The notes under the pieces are model-generated. The model saw only the letters and a program-made list of their open reading frames with translations, searched no databases and was not told the DNA's origin. The position numbers and the translations under genes were made by a program. From Humibacter sp. RRB41 (GTDB taxonomy: Bacteria > Actinomycetota > Actinomycetes > Actinomycetales > Microbacteriaceae): DNA of 64,000 bases. The DNA is taken from NCBI RefSeq assembly GCF_022761015.1, contig NZ_JAKWJQ010000008.1:1-64000 (forward strand). The letters run 5' to 3'. Of this stretch, positions 35,153-44,083 are shown one piece after another (positions within the stretch are counted from its first letter, which is position 1; each line of letters begins with the position of its first letter).

Positions 35153-36373
35153 ATGTCTGAAGCAGTCGCCAACATCGACAAGCGTTCGCTCGCCCGGTGG
35201 CGCAACGCCATCATCGTCGCGTTCGGCCTCGGCGGCATCACGGTGGCGGCCTGGGGTCCGCGACTGCCTGCGGTCAAGGCGGAACTGGGCGTCGACACCG
35301 CGACCATCGGGCTTTTGCTCGCGTGCGTGACGGTCGGTTCGATCTGCGGACTCGTGGCATCCACACCGGTGCTGCACTGGGTGGGCAGCAGGCGAGCCGT
35401 GACCGGAGCGCTTCTCGTGGTCGCCGTCGCGATGGCGATGATGGGGCTCTCGGTGATGGCCGCATCCGTGCCGCTTGTGACGGTGGCGTTCGTGATCGTC
35501 GGATTCGGAATCGGGCTGCTCGATGTGTTGATCAACGTCGAGGGATCCGCCGTGGAACGCGCGGCCGGGCGCACGCTGATGCCGCTGCTGCACGCATCCT
35601 GGTCCGTCGGTGCTGCGGTGGGCGCCGGCATCGGCGCGGCGTGCGCGGCGCTCGGCGTCACGCCATCCGCTCAGTTCATCGGCGAGGCTGCGCTGATCGT
35701 CGTGCTGGCGCTCGTGATGGCGCCGTCGATCCTGCCCGGCGCGAGGAGCGAGGGCGAGACGAGCGAGCAGACCCGCTGGCAGAAGGTCGTGCAGTGGGCC
35801 CGCGGATGGCTGGACTGGCGGCTGCTTCTCATCGGCCTCGTGATGCTCGGTGTCGAGCTCGGTGAGGGGTCCGCGAACAACTGGCTCACGCTCGCGGTGC
35901 ACGCCGATCATGGCCAGACCGCTGCCGTCGCCGCCCTGTTCCTCACCGCGTTCGCGATCGGGGAGGCGACAGCCCGCATCTTCGGCGGCCCGATCGTCGA
36001 CCGCATCGGGCGCGTCGCAGCGATCCGCTACACGACCGCGATCGGCGTCGTCGGTGTCGTGCTGTTCATCTTCGGTGGCAACCCGTGGCTCATTTTGGTC
36101 GGGACTCTGCTGTGGGCCGTCGGCGTCTCGATGGGCTTCCCGCTCGGGATGTCCGCAGCAGCCGAGAGCGGACCGAACCCCGCAGCCCGCGTGAGTGTCG
36201 TCGCATCGATCGGGTACTTCGCCAACCTCGCCGGCCCGCCGGCCATCGGGCTGCTCGCCGAGTCGGCCGGACTGCTGAACTCGCTGTGGCTGGTGGTTCT
36301 GCTGATGGTCGCGGCGTTCGCGGCGGCGGGGGCGTTGCGGCCGCGGAACAGCCGCCGAGTGGGCGCGAAGTAG
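35153..36373 (+). CDS. MFS transporter
   Basis: This 406-aa protein has about 12 helices (GITVAAWGPRLPAVKAELGVDTATIGLLLAC near the N-terminus, FGGPIVDRIGRVAAIRYTTAIG as the central motif-A-like loop). The layout resembles fucose permease/YbjJ-type carriers. The ATG at 35153 (MSEAVANIDKRS) is preferred over the open frame from 35069. It lies 95 bp after the previous MFS gene on the same strand and is followed by a perfect 30-bp-arm palindrome. Substrate unknown. Confidence 0.85.
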   Translation: MSEAVANIDKRSLARWRNAIIVAFGLGGITVAAWGPRLPAVKAELGVDTATIGLLLACVTVGSICGLVASTPVLHWVGSRRAVTGALLVVAVAMAMMGLSVMAASVPLVTVAFVIVGFGIGLLDVLINVEGSAVERAAGRTLMPLLHASWSVGAAVGAGIGAACAALGVTPSAQFIGEAALIVVLALVMAPSILPGARSEGETSEQTRWQKVVQWARGWLDWRLLLIGLVMLGVELGEGSANNWLTLAVHADHGQTAAVAALFLTAFAIGEATARIFGGPIVDRIGRVAAIRYTTAIGVVGVVLFIFGGNPWLILVGTLLWAVGVSMGFPLGMSAAAESGPNPAARVSVVASIGYFANLAGPPAIGLLAESAGLLNSLWLVVLLMVAAFAAAGALRPRNSRRVGAK

Positions 36374-36381
36374 TCGCGTCG

Positions 36382-36460
36382 CGAGATTCCGTTTCAACTG
36401 CAGAAATGGCGATTCTCACGGCATCCGAACCGCCATTTCTGCAGTTGAAACGGAATCTCG
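36382..36460. repeat. dispersed palindromic element, copy A
   Basis: Two 30-nt arms (36382-36411 and 36431-36460) are perfect inverted complements around a 19-nt loop, 8 nt after an MFS gene. Each arm contains TTTCAACTGCAGAAATGGCG or its complement. Copies B and C lie at 55668-55746 and 56883-56960. Confidence 0.9.
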
Positions 36461-36548
36461 AGCGCGAAAGCGAGCGCGAGCGCTGAGACGAGAGCGCCGC
36501 CGCCCCGATTGCACCGCATTCGGCGTGCCCCGGAATAGTCTCGACTGC

Positions 36549-39500
36549 ATGGCGCAGGACGACGGTATCCTCACCCCCGACGACGACCTGGCGCAGCGGG
36601 CGATCGAGCTCGTGCGGGGGTGGCTTCATGCATCCGATGCCCGGGATGCGATTCCCGAGGCATCCAAGCGCGACCCCGCGGCCGAGCGGCTGGCGGGGCT
36701 GCTGCGCGACCCGCGCGGTCTCGACTTCGCGGTCGGCTTCGTCGATGACGTGGCCCGGCCGCAGGATGTCTACGTCGCCGCGGCGAATCTCCAGCGGTTG
36801 GCGAAAACCATCCCGCGCTTCCTGCCCTGGTACCAGCGGGCGGCGCTCGCGATCGGCGGTGCCATTGCGCCTGCTCTGCCGTGGGTGGTCATCCCGATCG
36901 CGCGGCGGGTGCTGCGATCCATGGTCGGGCACCTCATCGTGGATGCCACGCCGGGCCGCCTCGGCAAGGCTATCGAGCGGCTGCGGCACGGCGGGGCATC
37001 CGCCCATCATGTGCGCCTGAACCTCAACCTGCTCGGCGAGGCAGTGCTCGGCGAGAACGAGGCGGAGGCCAGGCTCGAGGGCACTCGCCAGTTGCTCGAG
37101 CGCGACGACGTCGACTACGTGTCGATCAAGGTCTCCAGCGTCGCCAGCCAGCTGTCGATGTGGGCGTTCGATGAATCCGTCGCGCGGGTCGTGCAGCGGC
37201 TCGCACCCCTCTATCTGTACGCGGCCTCGTCGGCGACGCCGAAGTTCATCAACCTCGACATGGAGGAGTACCACGATCTCGACCTGACCATCGCGGTCTT
37301 CAAGCGGCTGTTGAGCGACCAGCGGCTGATGACGCTCGAGGCCGGCATCGTGCTGCAGGCCTACCTGCCCGACGCGCTGGATGCCCTGCAAGACCTCACC
37401 GAGTGGGCCCAGAACCGCAGAGCGGCGGGCGGCGCAGCGGTGAAGGTTCGCCTCGTGAAGGGCGCCAACCTGCCGATGGAGCGAGTGGATGCCGTGCTGC
37501 ACGGCTGGCCGTCCGCCCCGTACGACGGCAAGGTGCACACCGACGCCAACTACAAGCGCGTGCTCGACTGGGCCTTCACGCCGGAGCACACGCACGCCGT
37601 GAAGATCGGCGTCGCCGGCCACAACCTGTTCGACGTCGCGCACGCCTGGCTGCTCGCCCGCAGCCGTGGCGTCGACGACCGCGTGGACTTCGAGATGCTG
37701 CTCGGCATGGCCACGCGACAGGCGGATGCCGTGTCGCAGACCGTGGGCGGCCTGCTGCTGTACGCGCCGGTGGTGCATCCGCGGCACTTCGACGTGGCCA
37801 TCTCCTATCTGATCCGCAGGCTGCAGGAGAACGCGTCGAGCGACGACTTCCTCTCCGCCGCGTTCGAACTCACCGACAAGCCCAACCTCTTCGAGCGAGA
37901 GAGGACCAGATTTCTCGCCTCGGTCGCCGAGTTCGAATCGGATGCCGGCCCCCGCGGCCTCGCACCCCTCCCGAACCGCAGGCAGGACCGTGCGCGCGAG
38001 TGGGTCGAGTCTGACCCGACGACGCTCTTCCACCCCCGGCCGGCGCCGGTGGATCCCGCCGCGGCCGCTGAGCAGGAAGGTCTCACGGGAGTCGTGCTCG
38101 GGCTCGATCGCGGTTCCCGCAGCGAGGGCCTCTTCGCGACGACCGAGATCAACCTCGAGCCGACCGCTCCCGTGGAGCCCGTGCAGCCGACGGTGCCGCT
38201 CGACACCGCGGCGTTCGATACGGCGGCGCTGCGCGCCGTCGAGACGGGGACGATCGGCAGGAGGGCGGCGCGCGCACGGGCATCCGGAAGCTCGAGCGGC
38301 GCGACCGGCACTGTCGGTGCTGCCGACCAGACGTTCCGCAACGAGTCGGACACCGACCCGTCGCTGCCCGCGAACCGCGGCTGGGGGCGGCGCATCCTGG
38401 CATCCGTGTCGACGTCGACGACCGGAGACGACACCCTCGCCCTGGCGCGCATCGACGACCCACACATGCTCGACACCCTCCTCGCCACAGTGCAGGCCAC
38501 CGGCGCGCAGTGGGGTTCCATCCCCGGCAGCGCCAGGGCCGCGGCTCTCGATCGGGTCGGTCTCGCCCTCTCCGCGAACCGTGATCGGCTGATCGAGGTG
38601 ATGGCTTCCGAGACGGGCAAGACGATCGCGGAGGCCGACCCCGAGGTCAGCGAAGCGATCGACTTCGCGCACTACTACGCGGCGCGCGCCCGCGAGCTCG
38701 ACACCGTGCAGGGTGCGCGGTTCGTGCCGTCGAAGCTCACGATTGCGACACCGCCATGGAACTTTCCGGTGTCGATTCCGGCAGGGAGCGTGCTGGGGCC
38801 ATTGGCGGCCGGCAGCGGCGTCGTGCTCAAGCCGGCGCCGCAGGCCAGGCGGTGCGCCGCCGTGCTGGCGGAGTGCATCTGGGAGGCGGGCATCCCGCGT
38901 GAGCTGATGGCGCTCGCTGATGTGGACGAGGGTCCGCTCGGCCAGGCGCTCGTCTCCGATCCTCGAGTCGATCGGGTGATCCTCACCGGTGCCTACGACA
39001 CCGCGAAGCTGTTCACGAGCTGGCGGGCAGACCTGCCGCTGCTCGCCGAGACGAGTGGCAAGAACGCCATCATCGTCACGCCGAGTGCCGACATCGACCT
39101 CGCGGTCTCCGACATCGTGAAGAGCGCCTTCTCCAACGCCGGGCAGAAGTGCTCGGCGGCGAGCCTCGTCATCCTGGTCGGATCGATGGGCTCGTCCCGC
39201 AGACTGCTCGACCAGCTCGCGGATGCCACGGAGAGCGTCTACGTCGGATGGCCGGATCAGCCGGCCACGTGGATGGGCCCGTTGATCGAGCCGGCGTCGG
39301 GCAAACTCGCGTCCGCGCTGACCGAGCTCGCGCCGGGCGAGGAGTGGCTCGTCACCCCGCGCAGGCTCGACGATTCGGGGCGGCTGTGGTCCCCTGGCAT
39401 CCGCACCGGTGTGCAGCCGGGGTCGTACTTCCACCAGACGGAGTTCTTCGGGCCGGTGCTGGGCATCATGCACGCGAAGACGCTGGAGCAGGCCGTGCAA

Positions 39501-40382
39501 TGGCAGAACGCGGTCGACTACGGCCTCACAGCGGGACTGCATTCGCTGGACTCGGACGAGATCGAGTATTGGATGTCCACCGTTCAGTCCGGCAACCTCT
39601 ACGTGAACCGCGGCATCACCGGCGCCATCGTGCAACGGCAGCCGTTCGGCGGCTGGAAGCGCTCGTCCGTCGGTGCCGGCCACAAGGCGGGCGGCCCGAA
39701 CTACCTGTTCGGTCTCGGATCGTGGATCGGGGATGCCGGATCGTCCAGCTCGAGCCTTCACCTGCGCGGCCTCGACGGCCGGGTCACCGGGCTGATCGAG
39801 TCGGGCCAGCCTTCGATGAGCTACGAGGAGTTCGATCTCGTACGCCGCTCGGCGCTGAGCGACGCGATCGCCTGGGCGACGGAGTTCGGAGTGGTGCGCG
39901 ACGCGGCCGGTCTCGGGGTGGAGCGCAACCTGTTCCGCTACCGCTCGACGCGGGTGAGCATCCGGCTGAGCGAGGGAGTGGGACTCTCCGCTCTTCTACG
40001 GGTGCTCGCCGCGGCCACTCTCGCCCGCGGACGTTTCGACGTGAGCACTCCGACCCGGCTGCCGCGGCCGCTGCATCAGGCGCTTCGTGAGCTGGGTGTG
40101 GCCGAGGCGATCGAATCGGATGCCGCATGGATGGCGCGCGTTGCGACATCCGGCGCCGCGGTCGACGCGGAGGGCGAGCGGAGTGAACGCATCCGCCTGA
40201 TCGGCGGTGATGCCGGCGCTCTTGCGCGGGCACTCGGCGATCGGCTCGACGTCGCAGTCTTCTCCGGCGCAGTCACCGCGTCGGGGCGAGTCGAGCTGCT
40301 GCCGTTCCTGCGCGAGCAGTCCATCTCGATCACGAACCACCGCTTCGGCAGCCCGACCCACCTGACCGCCGACGTGATCTGA
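36549..40382 (+). CDS. putA: bifunctional proline dehydrogenase / L-glutamate gamma-semialdehyde dehydrogenase (PutA)
   Basis: This 1277-aa enzyme oxidises proline to glutamate in two steps. The N-terminal proline dehydrogenase barrel (about 110-440) shows VKGANLPMERVDAVLHGWP and the substrate motif YLIRRLQENAS. After a variable linker rich in Pro/Ala (about 470-600), the aldehyde dehydrogenase domain (about 610-1090) shows TPPWNFPVSIPAGSVLGPLAAG, the catalytic Glu in LAETSGKNAIIV and Cys in NAGQKCSAASLVI. A C-terminal tail of about 170 residues follows. No N-terminal DNA-binding domain is present. TAGTCT (36536-36541), 7 nt before the ATG at 36549, implies a leaderless mRNA; a GTG at 36525 is less likely. 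Confidence 0.95.
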   Translation: MAQDDGILTPDDDLAQRAIELVRGWLHASDARDAIPEASKRDPAAERLAGLLRDPRGLDFAVGFVDDVARPQDVYVAAANLQRLAKTIPRFLPWYQRAALAIGGAIAPALPWVVIPIARRVLRSMVGHLIVDATPGRLGKAIERLRHGGASAHHVRLNLNLLGEAVLGENEAEARLEGTRQLLERDDVDYVSIKVSSVASQLSMWAFDESVARVVQRLAPLYLYAASSATPKFINLDMEEYHDLDLTIAVFKRLLSDQRLMTLEAGIVLQAYLPDALDALQDLTEWAQNRRAAGGAAVKVRLVKGANLPMERVDAVLHGWPSAPYDGKVHTDANYKRVLDWAFTPEHTHAVKIGVAGHNLFDVAHAWLLARSRGVDDRVDFEMLLGMATRQADAVSQTVGGLLLYAPVVHPRHFDVAISYLIRRLQENASSDDFLSAAFELTDKPNLFERERTRFLASVAEFESDAGPRGLAPLPNRRQDRAREWVESDPTTLFHPRPAPVDPAAAAEQEGLTGVVLGLDRGSRSEGLFATTEINLEPTAPVEPVQPTVPLDTAAFDTAALRAVETGTIGRRAARARASGSSSGATGTVGAADQTFRNESDTDPSLPANRGWGRRILASVSTSTTGDDTLALARIDDPHMLDTLLATVQATGAQWGSIPGSARAAALDRVGLALSANRDRLIEVMASETGKTIAEADPEVSEAIDFAHYYAARARELDTVQGARFVPSKLTIATPPWNFPVSIPAGSVLGPLAAGSGVVLKPAPQARRCAAVLAECIWEAGIPRELMALADVDEGPLGQALVSDPRVDRVILTGAYDTAKLFTSWRADLPLLAETSGKNAIIVTPSADIDLAVSDIVKSAFSNAGQKCSAASLVILVGSMGSSRRLLDQLADATESVYVGWPDQPATWMGPLIEPASGKLASALTELAPGEEWLVTPRRLDDSGRLWSPGIRTGVQPGSYFHQTEFFGPVLGIMHAKTLEQAVQWQNAVDYGLTAGLHSLDSDEIEYWMSTVQSGNLYVNRGITGAIVQRQPFGGWKRSSVGAGHKAGGPNYLFGLGSWIGDAGSSSSSLHLRGLDGRVTGLIESGQPSMSYEEFDLVRRSALSDAIAWATEFGVVRDAAGLGVERNLFRYRSTRVSIRLSEGVGLSALLRVLAAATLARGRFDVSTPTRLPRPLHQALRELGVAEAIESDAAWMARVATSGAAVDAEGERSERIRLIGGDAGALARALGDRLDVAVFSGAVTASGRVELLPFLREQSISITNHRFGSPTHLTADVI

Positions 40383-40400
40383 CCCGGCGAGTCGCCGGGT
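40382..40400 (+). terminator. hairpin at the putA stop codon, candidate terminator
   Basis: ACCCGGCGA and TCGCCGGGT are complementary around a single base (realistic stem 7 bp, loop GAGTC), overlapping the last base of the putA stop. No U-tract. Confidence 0.5.
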
Positions 40401-40827
40401 GAGTCGCCGGGCGCGGGGCGCGCCAACCTGGCACGGACCGCAAGAGGCCCTGACCATTACCTGACAACGGCTCGGCATCCTGGGCGTGGCTGCCGCCGTT
40501 TCGGGCAGGCCGGATGTCTGGTCAACTGACCAGAAAGCGCTCGCGACATATCGCGGCGCGATCCGCACCAGCATGCGGATCGTGCGGTGTCGCATGCGTT
40601 CGCATTCAGTCGACGCGCGGTGTCACAGGGGTGCCCTTTCGCGTCGAAATAGCCCCTGATCTGCACCTTGAGAACCTGAACGGCCTCTGGCAACGAATCG
40701 CGACGGTTGACCTACGGTGGACGACGGCCGGATGAAACCGGCCTTTTGTTTTGCCACCCGAACTGACACGAACGAAACGAAGAGTGCCGGCCGCCTCCGC
40801 GCGGGCCGTCCGACAGGTCCCTTACTT
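40401..40827 (+). promoter_or_regulatory. 445-bp gene-free region before the NlpC/P60 gene: structured leader with terminator
   Basis: I see no gene here. It holds, in order: an operator-like palindrome CTGGTCA-AC-TGACCAG (40518-40533); a perfect 9-bp hairpin CGATCCGCA/TGCGGATCG with a 6-nt loop (40559-40582); a nested hairpin (CAGGGG/CCCCTG outside TTTCG/CGAAA, 40626-40658); and an intrinsic terminator (40726-40753). The terminator lies 75 nt before the NlpC/P60 start, far from putA. This layout suggests an attenuation or riboswitch leader, but I do not recognise the class. Confidence 0.5.
40726..40753 (+). terminator. intrinsic terminator/attenuator before the NlpC/P60 gene
   Basis: GGCCGG-ATGAAA-CCGGCC (40726-40743) is a perfect 6-bp stem with a 6-nt loop, followed at once by TTTTGTTTTG. 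It is the only hairpin with a real U-tract that I found in the window. Confidence 0.8.
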
Positions 40828-41742
40828 ATGCGCTTATCCACCTCATCCGACGACGCCCGCGCGCCTCGGCGTCCAGCAGCACGCCGGCGCGCTGACGTGC
40901 GCACGAGCATCCGCTCCGCTTTCGGCTTCATCACCGCGTTCGGCGCGGAGCGACCCCGCGGGGCGCACACCGCGTCGTTGCCCATCATCACCAACGGTTC
41001 GGTTGCCGCCCCGGCACCGAAGGCCGGCAGGCGCCGCCACCACGTGACGCTCGCCGTCGCCGGCGTCTCATTCGGCCTCATCGCGAGCCTCACGACCGCG
41101 CTGCCGTCGTACGCCGCGCACGCGGAGACCGTGCAGCACAAGGCGGCCGCGGCCGTGGCGTCGACTGCCGATCAGCCCGGCAGGGCCACGAAGCAGAAGG
41201 CCGCACTGCAGAACGCGATCCTCGCCGCGGCCGAGAAGGGCGACGTGCAGAAGCTGAGCGTCTCTGCCGCCGTCGCAACGTCCGCCGTGGAGAAGGACAC
41301 TTTCGCCACGGTCGATGTGACGGCGAACCTCGAGAAGAGATACGGCATCAGCGCGAGCTACGCCCAGCAGCTCATCGGCACGAGCAACCCGAACGGCCGG
41401 GCCGCGATCATCGCGACCGCCCTCACCTATCTGGGCGATCCGTACGTGCTCGGCGGCGCCTCGCACAGCGGCATCGACTGCTCGGGTCTCACGATGGTGG
41501 CATACGCCGCCGCCGGGGTGTCCCTGGTGCACTACGTACCGAATCAGGATGCCGTCGGCACGCCGATCTCTGCAGCCGCGGCTCGCCCGGGCGATCTCGT
41601 CGTCTTCGACGATGAGGATCACGTCGGCATCTACATGGGCAACGGCATGGTGTTGCACGCACCGACGGAAGGACGCGACGTCGAGCTCGACCCGCTCACC
41701 GAATGGTCGGGCATCGCGTACCACTACACCCGGCTCATCTGA
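40828..41742 (+). CDS. secreted/anchored NlpC/P60 cell-wall hydrolase (first)
   Basis: This 304-aa protein has a basic N-terminus of about 75 residues, a hydrophobic segment (about 76-95, VTLAVAGVSFGLIASLTTALPSYA) acting as signal or anchor, a helical linker, and a C-terminal NlpC/P60 domain (about 195-304). The domain shows the catalytic Cys in HSGIDCSGLTMVAYA and His in DDEDHVGIYMGNGMV. It should cleave peptidoglycan stem peptides outside the cell. I chose the ATG at 40828; the frame is open to 40717 across the terminator. Its catalytic domain is closely similar to that of the protein at 42715-44067. Confidence 0.9.
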   Translation: MRLSTSSDDARAPRRPAARRRADVRTSIRSAFGFITAFGAERPRGAHTASLPIITNGSVAAPAPKAGRRRHHVTLAVAGVSFGLIASLTTALPSYAAHAETVQHKAAAAVASTADQPGRATKQKAALQNAILAAAEKGDVQKLSVSAAVATSAVEKDTFATVDVTANLEKRYGISASYAQQLIGTSNPNGRAAIIATALTYLGDPYVLGGASHSGIDCSGLTMVAYAAAGVSLVHYVPNQDAVGTPISAAAARPGDLVVFDDEDHVGIYMGNGMVLHAPTEGRDVELDPLTEWSGIAYHYTRLI

Positions 41743-42088
41743 TCCGACCTCTGGCGCGAAACCTCCGCGCCACCAGGCGAAGGCGCAGTGCCGCTCGTCG
41801 AATTCCTCGGCGGAACAGCCAGATCAACGCGAGCACGAGCAGGAGAAGCGGCACGAGTTCCGGCGCGGCGAGCAAGCCGGTGAGCACGAGTTCGAGCACT
41901 TCGAACCCGACGAGCGCGCCGGCAGCGAGCCACACCCACGTACTGAATCGCCAGAGGAGCAGTGTCGAACGCCTCAGGCGTCGGCGCAGCAGGAGCAGCG
42001 CGAGACGCGCGAAGCGGCTCGATCGTGGTCTGGCCCGCGGCGGGCGGTGTGCACGGCAGGGGTGTGAGGTGGCGGAAACAGGATGCAT
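41735..42088 (-). CDS. small basic membrane protein, hypothetical
   Basis: This possible 117-aa protein from the ATG at 42088 (GAGG ribosome site 8 nt upstream) is very arginine-rich. It has two hydrophobic segments (FSTWVWLAAGALVGFEVLELVLTGLL and ELVPLLLLVLALIWLF). It overlaps the convergent NlpC/P60 gene by 8 bp and lies 96 bp after another small membrane-protein gene. No family recognised; arginine-rich flanks could come from a spurious high-GC frame. Confidence 0.4.
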   Translation of the reverse strand: MHPVSATSHPCRAHRPPRARPRSSRFARLALLLLRRRLRRSTLLLWRFSTWVWLAAGALVGFEVLELVLTGLLAAPELVPLLLLVLALIWLFRRGIRRAALRLRLVARRFRARGRIR

Positions 42089-42184
42089 CGAGCTGGCCTC
42101 GTGAGATCGGTGGCGTGACGGACGACGGCACGGTCGGCACACGGGACTCGCGTTGCCCGATGGGGTGGTGAGTCAGGCGGAGAG

Positions 42185-42490
42185 TCAGGCGAACCGGCCC
42201 ACGCCCGGCGCCGGCGCGCGGGCGCCACGACCACCGACGGGCGCACTCCCCGCGACGATTCTCGGTTCGACTGTGGCAGACGAGCTCAACTGCGGAGCCG
42301 TGGATGCCGTCACTCGCCGGGGTGCGACGATCGCGACCAACCGACGCACCGCGACCATGCTCGAAATCGCGAGCACGACGATCACGCCGACGATCAGAAT
42401 GGTCGGAGCAGGCGAGGCGTGCAGCTCGAGCCACGCCCCTGTCGTCAGCGTGACGAGCCACTCGGCCAACGTCCACGCGAATCCGCTCAT
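42185..42490 (-). CDS. small membrane protein, hypothetical
   Basis: This 101-aa protein starts MSGFAWTLAEWLVTLTTGAWLELHASPAPTILIVGVIVVLAISSM and has a strong upstream GGAGGCGAGGGA ribosome site. It has two hydrophobic segments and a Pro/Ala/Gly-rich tail. It may be co-transcribed with the small membrane gene at 41735-42088. I cannot assign a family with confidence. Confidence 0.6.
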   Translation of the reverse strand: MSGFAWTLAEWLVTLTTGAWLELHASPAPTILIVGVIVVLAISSMVAVRRLVAIVAPRRVTASTAPQLSSSATVEPRIVAGSAPVGGRGARAPAPGVGRFA

Positions 42491-42714
42491 CGTCCCTCGC
42501 CTCCAAGGAGCATGGTAGACGGCCGGGGTGCAACCACGTTGAGATGTGGGCGCGCTTCGTGCGACGCATGCCGACACTGCGAGTCCTTTCAGTTGCGCTC
42601 TGACATCAATCCGTTAGGGTTGAAACCGGTCGGCTCAGCCGTCCGCATTTTGGGGGACAGGGAAGTCTTGTTGTCCGTACCCCGCGTGCGGAAAGAGGAG
42701 CAGGCTGGGAGAGA

Positions 42715-44067
42715 ATGGGTCGAAGAGCAGCGGCGCCCATGCCTGGTCGCCCAGAGCGGTTCGATGCCGCTTCGCCGACCCCCGCGTCGTCAGGTTCCGA
42801 CGACCTCTCCGGTTTCGGCGCATTCGCGGATCTCTTCGAGACGGATGCCTCGCCCGCGCAGGCGACGATGCCCCAGCCACCGATGTCCCAGCCGGTCGCA
42901 CCGACCTCGCGTCGTGCGGCGCGCGAGCGCGGGCGTGCTGCCGAAGCGCACCACGGCGACACCGTGCCGCAGTCGGTTCGGGTCGTGCCGGCATCCGCGC
43001 CCGAGACCGACCCGTTCGATCTGATCCTGCAAGGGCAGAGTTCGGCCGCGATGGCGGTGCCAGCACCCGCACCCGTCGTTGTGCATCAGCCGGTGGCGCC
43101 GGTGGCATCAGAGTTGCCTGTGGTGCCCGTGGCCACGTCCGAGCCGATCGTGCTCGCGCCCCCGACGTCGTCGCCTGCCTTCTCCTCACGACGCGCCCGA
43201 CGCGAGGCCGAGCGGGCCGAAGCGACGACATCCGGCGAGGTGCCCGTTGCCGAGCCGAGGGTGACAGAGCCCGCTCCATCGCGCCTGCAGGCGGCATCCG
43301 TCGGCACGGGCGAGGCGTTCAGGCGCACGCACAGCGACGACGACGCACCGCGCAGGAGCTCCTACCAGCCGCAGGCGAGCACGCAGGAACCGGCCAAGCG
43401 CGGGCGCCGCGCGGCGTCTCGCAGGCCGATGTTCATCGCATCGGGAGCCGCCCTCGCCCTCATTCCGGGACTCATCGTCGCGGCTCCGGCGAATGCCGTC
43501 GAGCCGCTCAGCGCGGCCCAGCTGAAGGCGACCATCGCCAGCAACACGCAGCTCATCTCGCAGAAGCTGACGGTGTCATCGGCCGTCGATGGCAGCAGCG
43601 TGCAGAAGGAGAACTACGTCGCAGGCGCCATTGCCGGCATCGTCGCGGCGGAGTCCGGCCCGAACGGCCCGCAGGTGGCCGTCGCGCTCGCTGAGGCGCT
43701 GCAGTACGGCGGCGCGCGGGAGAAGATCGTCGAGAAGGCGCTCACGTACCTCGGCGATCCGTACGAGCTGGGCGGATCGACCCACAGCGGCATCGACTGC
43801 TCCGGCCTCACGATGGTCGCGTACGCGACGGTGGGCGTCTCGCTCGTGCACTACGTGCCGTCGCAGGATGACATTGCGACCCAGATCACCGAGGCCCAGG
43901 CCCAGCCCGGCGACCTCGTCTTCTTCGACAACGACGACCACGTCGGCCTCTATCTCGGCGGTGGCATGCTCATCGAGGCGCCGGACTACGGCATTCCGGT
44001 GCGCATCGTCTCGGTCTCAAGCTGGGACGGCATCCCGTACCACTTCGGCCGCATCCTGAACGGCTGA
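42715..44067 (+). CDS. NlpC/P60 cell-wall hydrolase (second) with long cytoplasmic N-terminus
   Basis: This 450-aa protein has about 235 low-complexity, Pro/Ala/Arg/Glu-rich residues, one membrane segment (about 240-260, PMFIASGAALALIPGLIVAAPANA), a linker, and a C-terminal NlpC/P60 domain (about 335-450). The domain has the catalytic Cys in HSGIDCSGLTMVAYATVGVS and His in DNDDHVGLYLGGGM. It is probably a type-II anchored peptidoglycan endopeptidase with an unusually large cytoplasmic region that might bind divisome or polar proteins. The ATG at 42715 follows GGGAGAGA. A two-component system lies convergently downstream. Confidence 0.88.
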   Translation: MGRRAAAPMPGRPERFDAASPTPASSGSDDLSGFGAFADLFETDASPAQATMPQPPMSQPVAPTSRRAARERGRAAEAHHGDTVPQSVRVVPASAPETDPFDLILQGQSSAAMAVPAPAPVVVHQPVAPVASELPVVPVATSEPIVLAPPTSSPAFSSRRARREAERAEATTSGEVPVAEPRVTEPAPSRLQAASVGTGEAFRRTHSDDDAPRRSSYQPQASTQEPAKRGRRAASRRPMFIASGAALALIPGLIVAAPANAVEPLSAAQLKATIASNTQLISQKLTVSSAVDGSSVQKENYVAGAIAGIVAAESGPNGPQVAVALAEALQYGGAREKIVEKALTYLGDPYELGGSTHSGIDCSGLTMVAYATVGVSLVHYVPSQDDIATQITEAQAQPGDLVFFDNDDHVGLYLGGGMLIEAPDYGIPVRIVSVSSWDGIPYHFGRILNG

Positions 44068-44083
44068 GCCGGGAATCCGACCC

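Noticed and set aside
36382-36460. Insertion sequence or MITE with transposase
   Set aside because: No transposase, no visible target duplication; the three copies are short palindromes only.
36090-39761. 1223-codon open frame on the minus strand
   Set aside because: It is the antisense shadow of putA; composition is Arg/His-rich nonsense and it crosses the MFS gene end and a palindrome.
40401-40827. c-di-AMP (ydaO) riboswitch before the NlpC/P60 gene
   Set aside because: Gene context fits, but I cannot find the conserved aptamer segments by eye, so only an unclassified structured leader is reported.
42620-42660. Hairpin CGGC-TCA-GCCG followed by CATTTT before the second NlpC/P60 gene
   Set aside because: The stem is only 4 bp and too weak to call a terminator.
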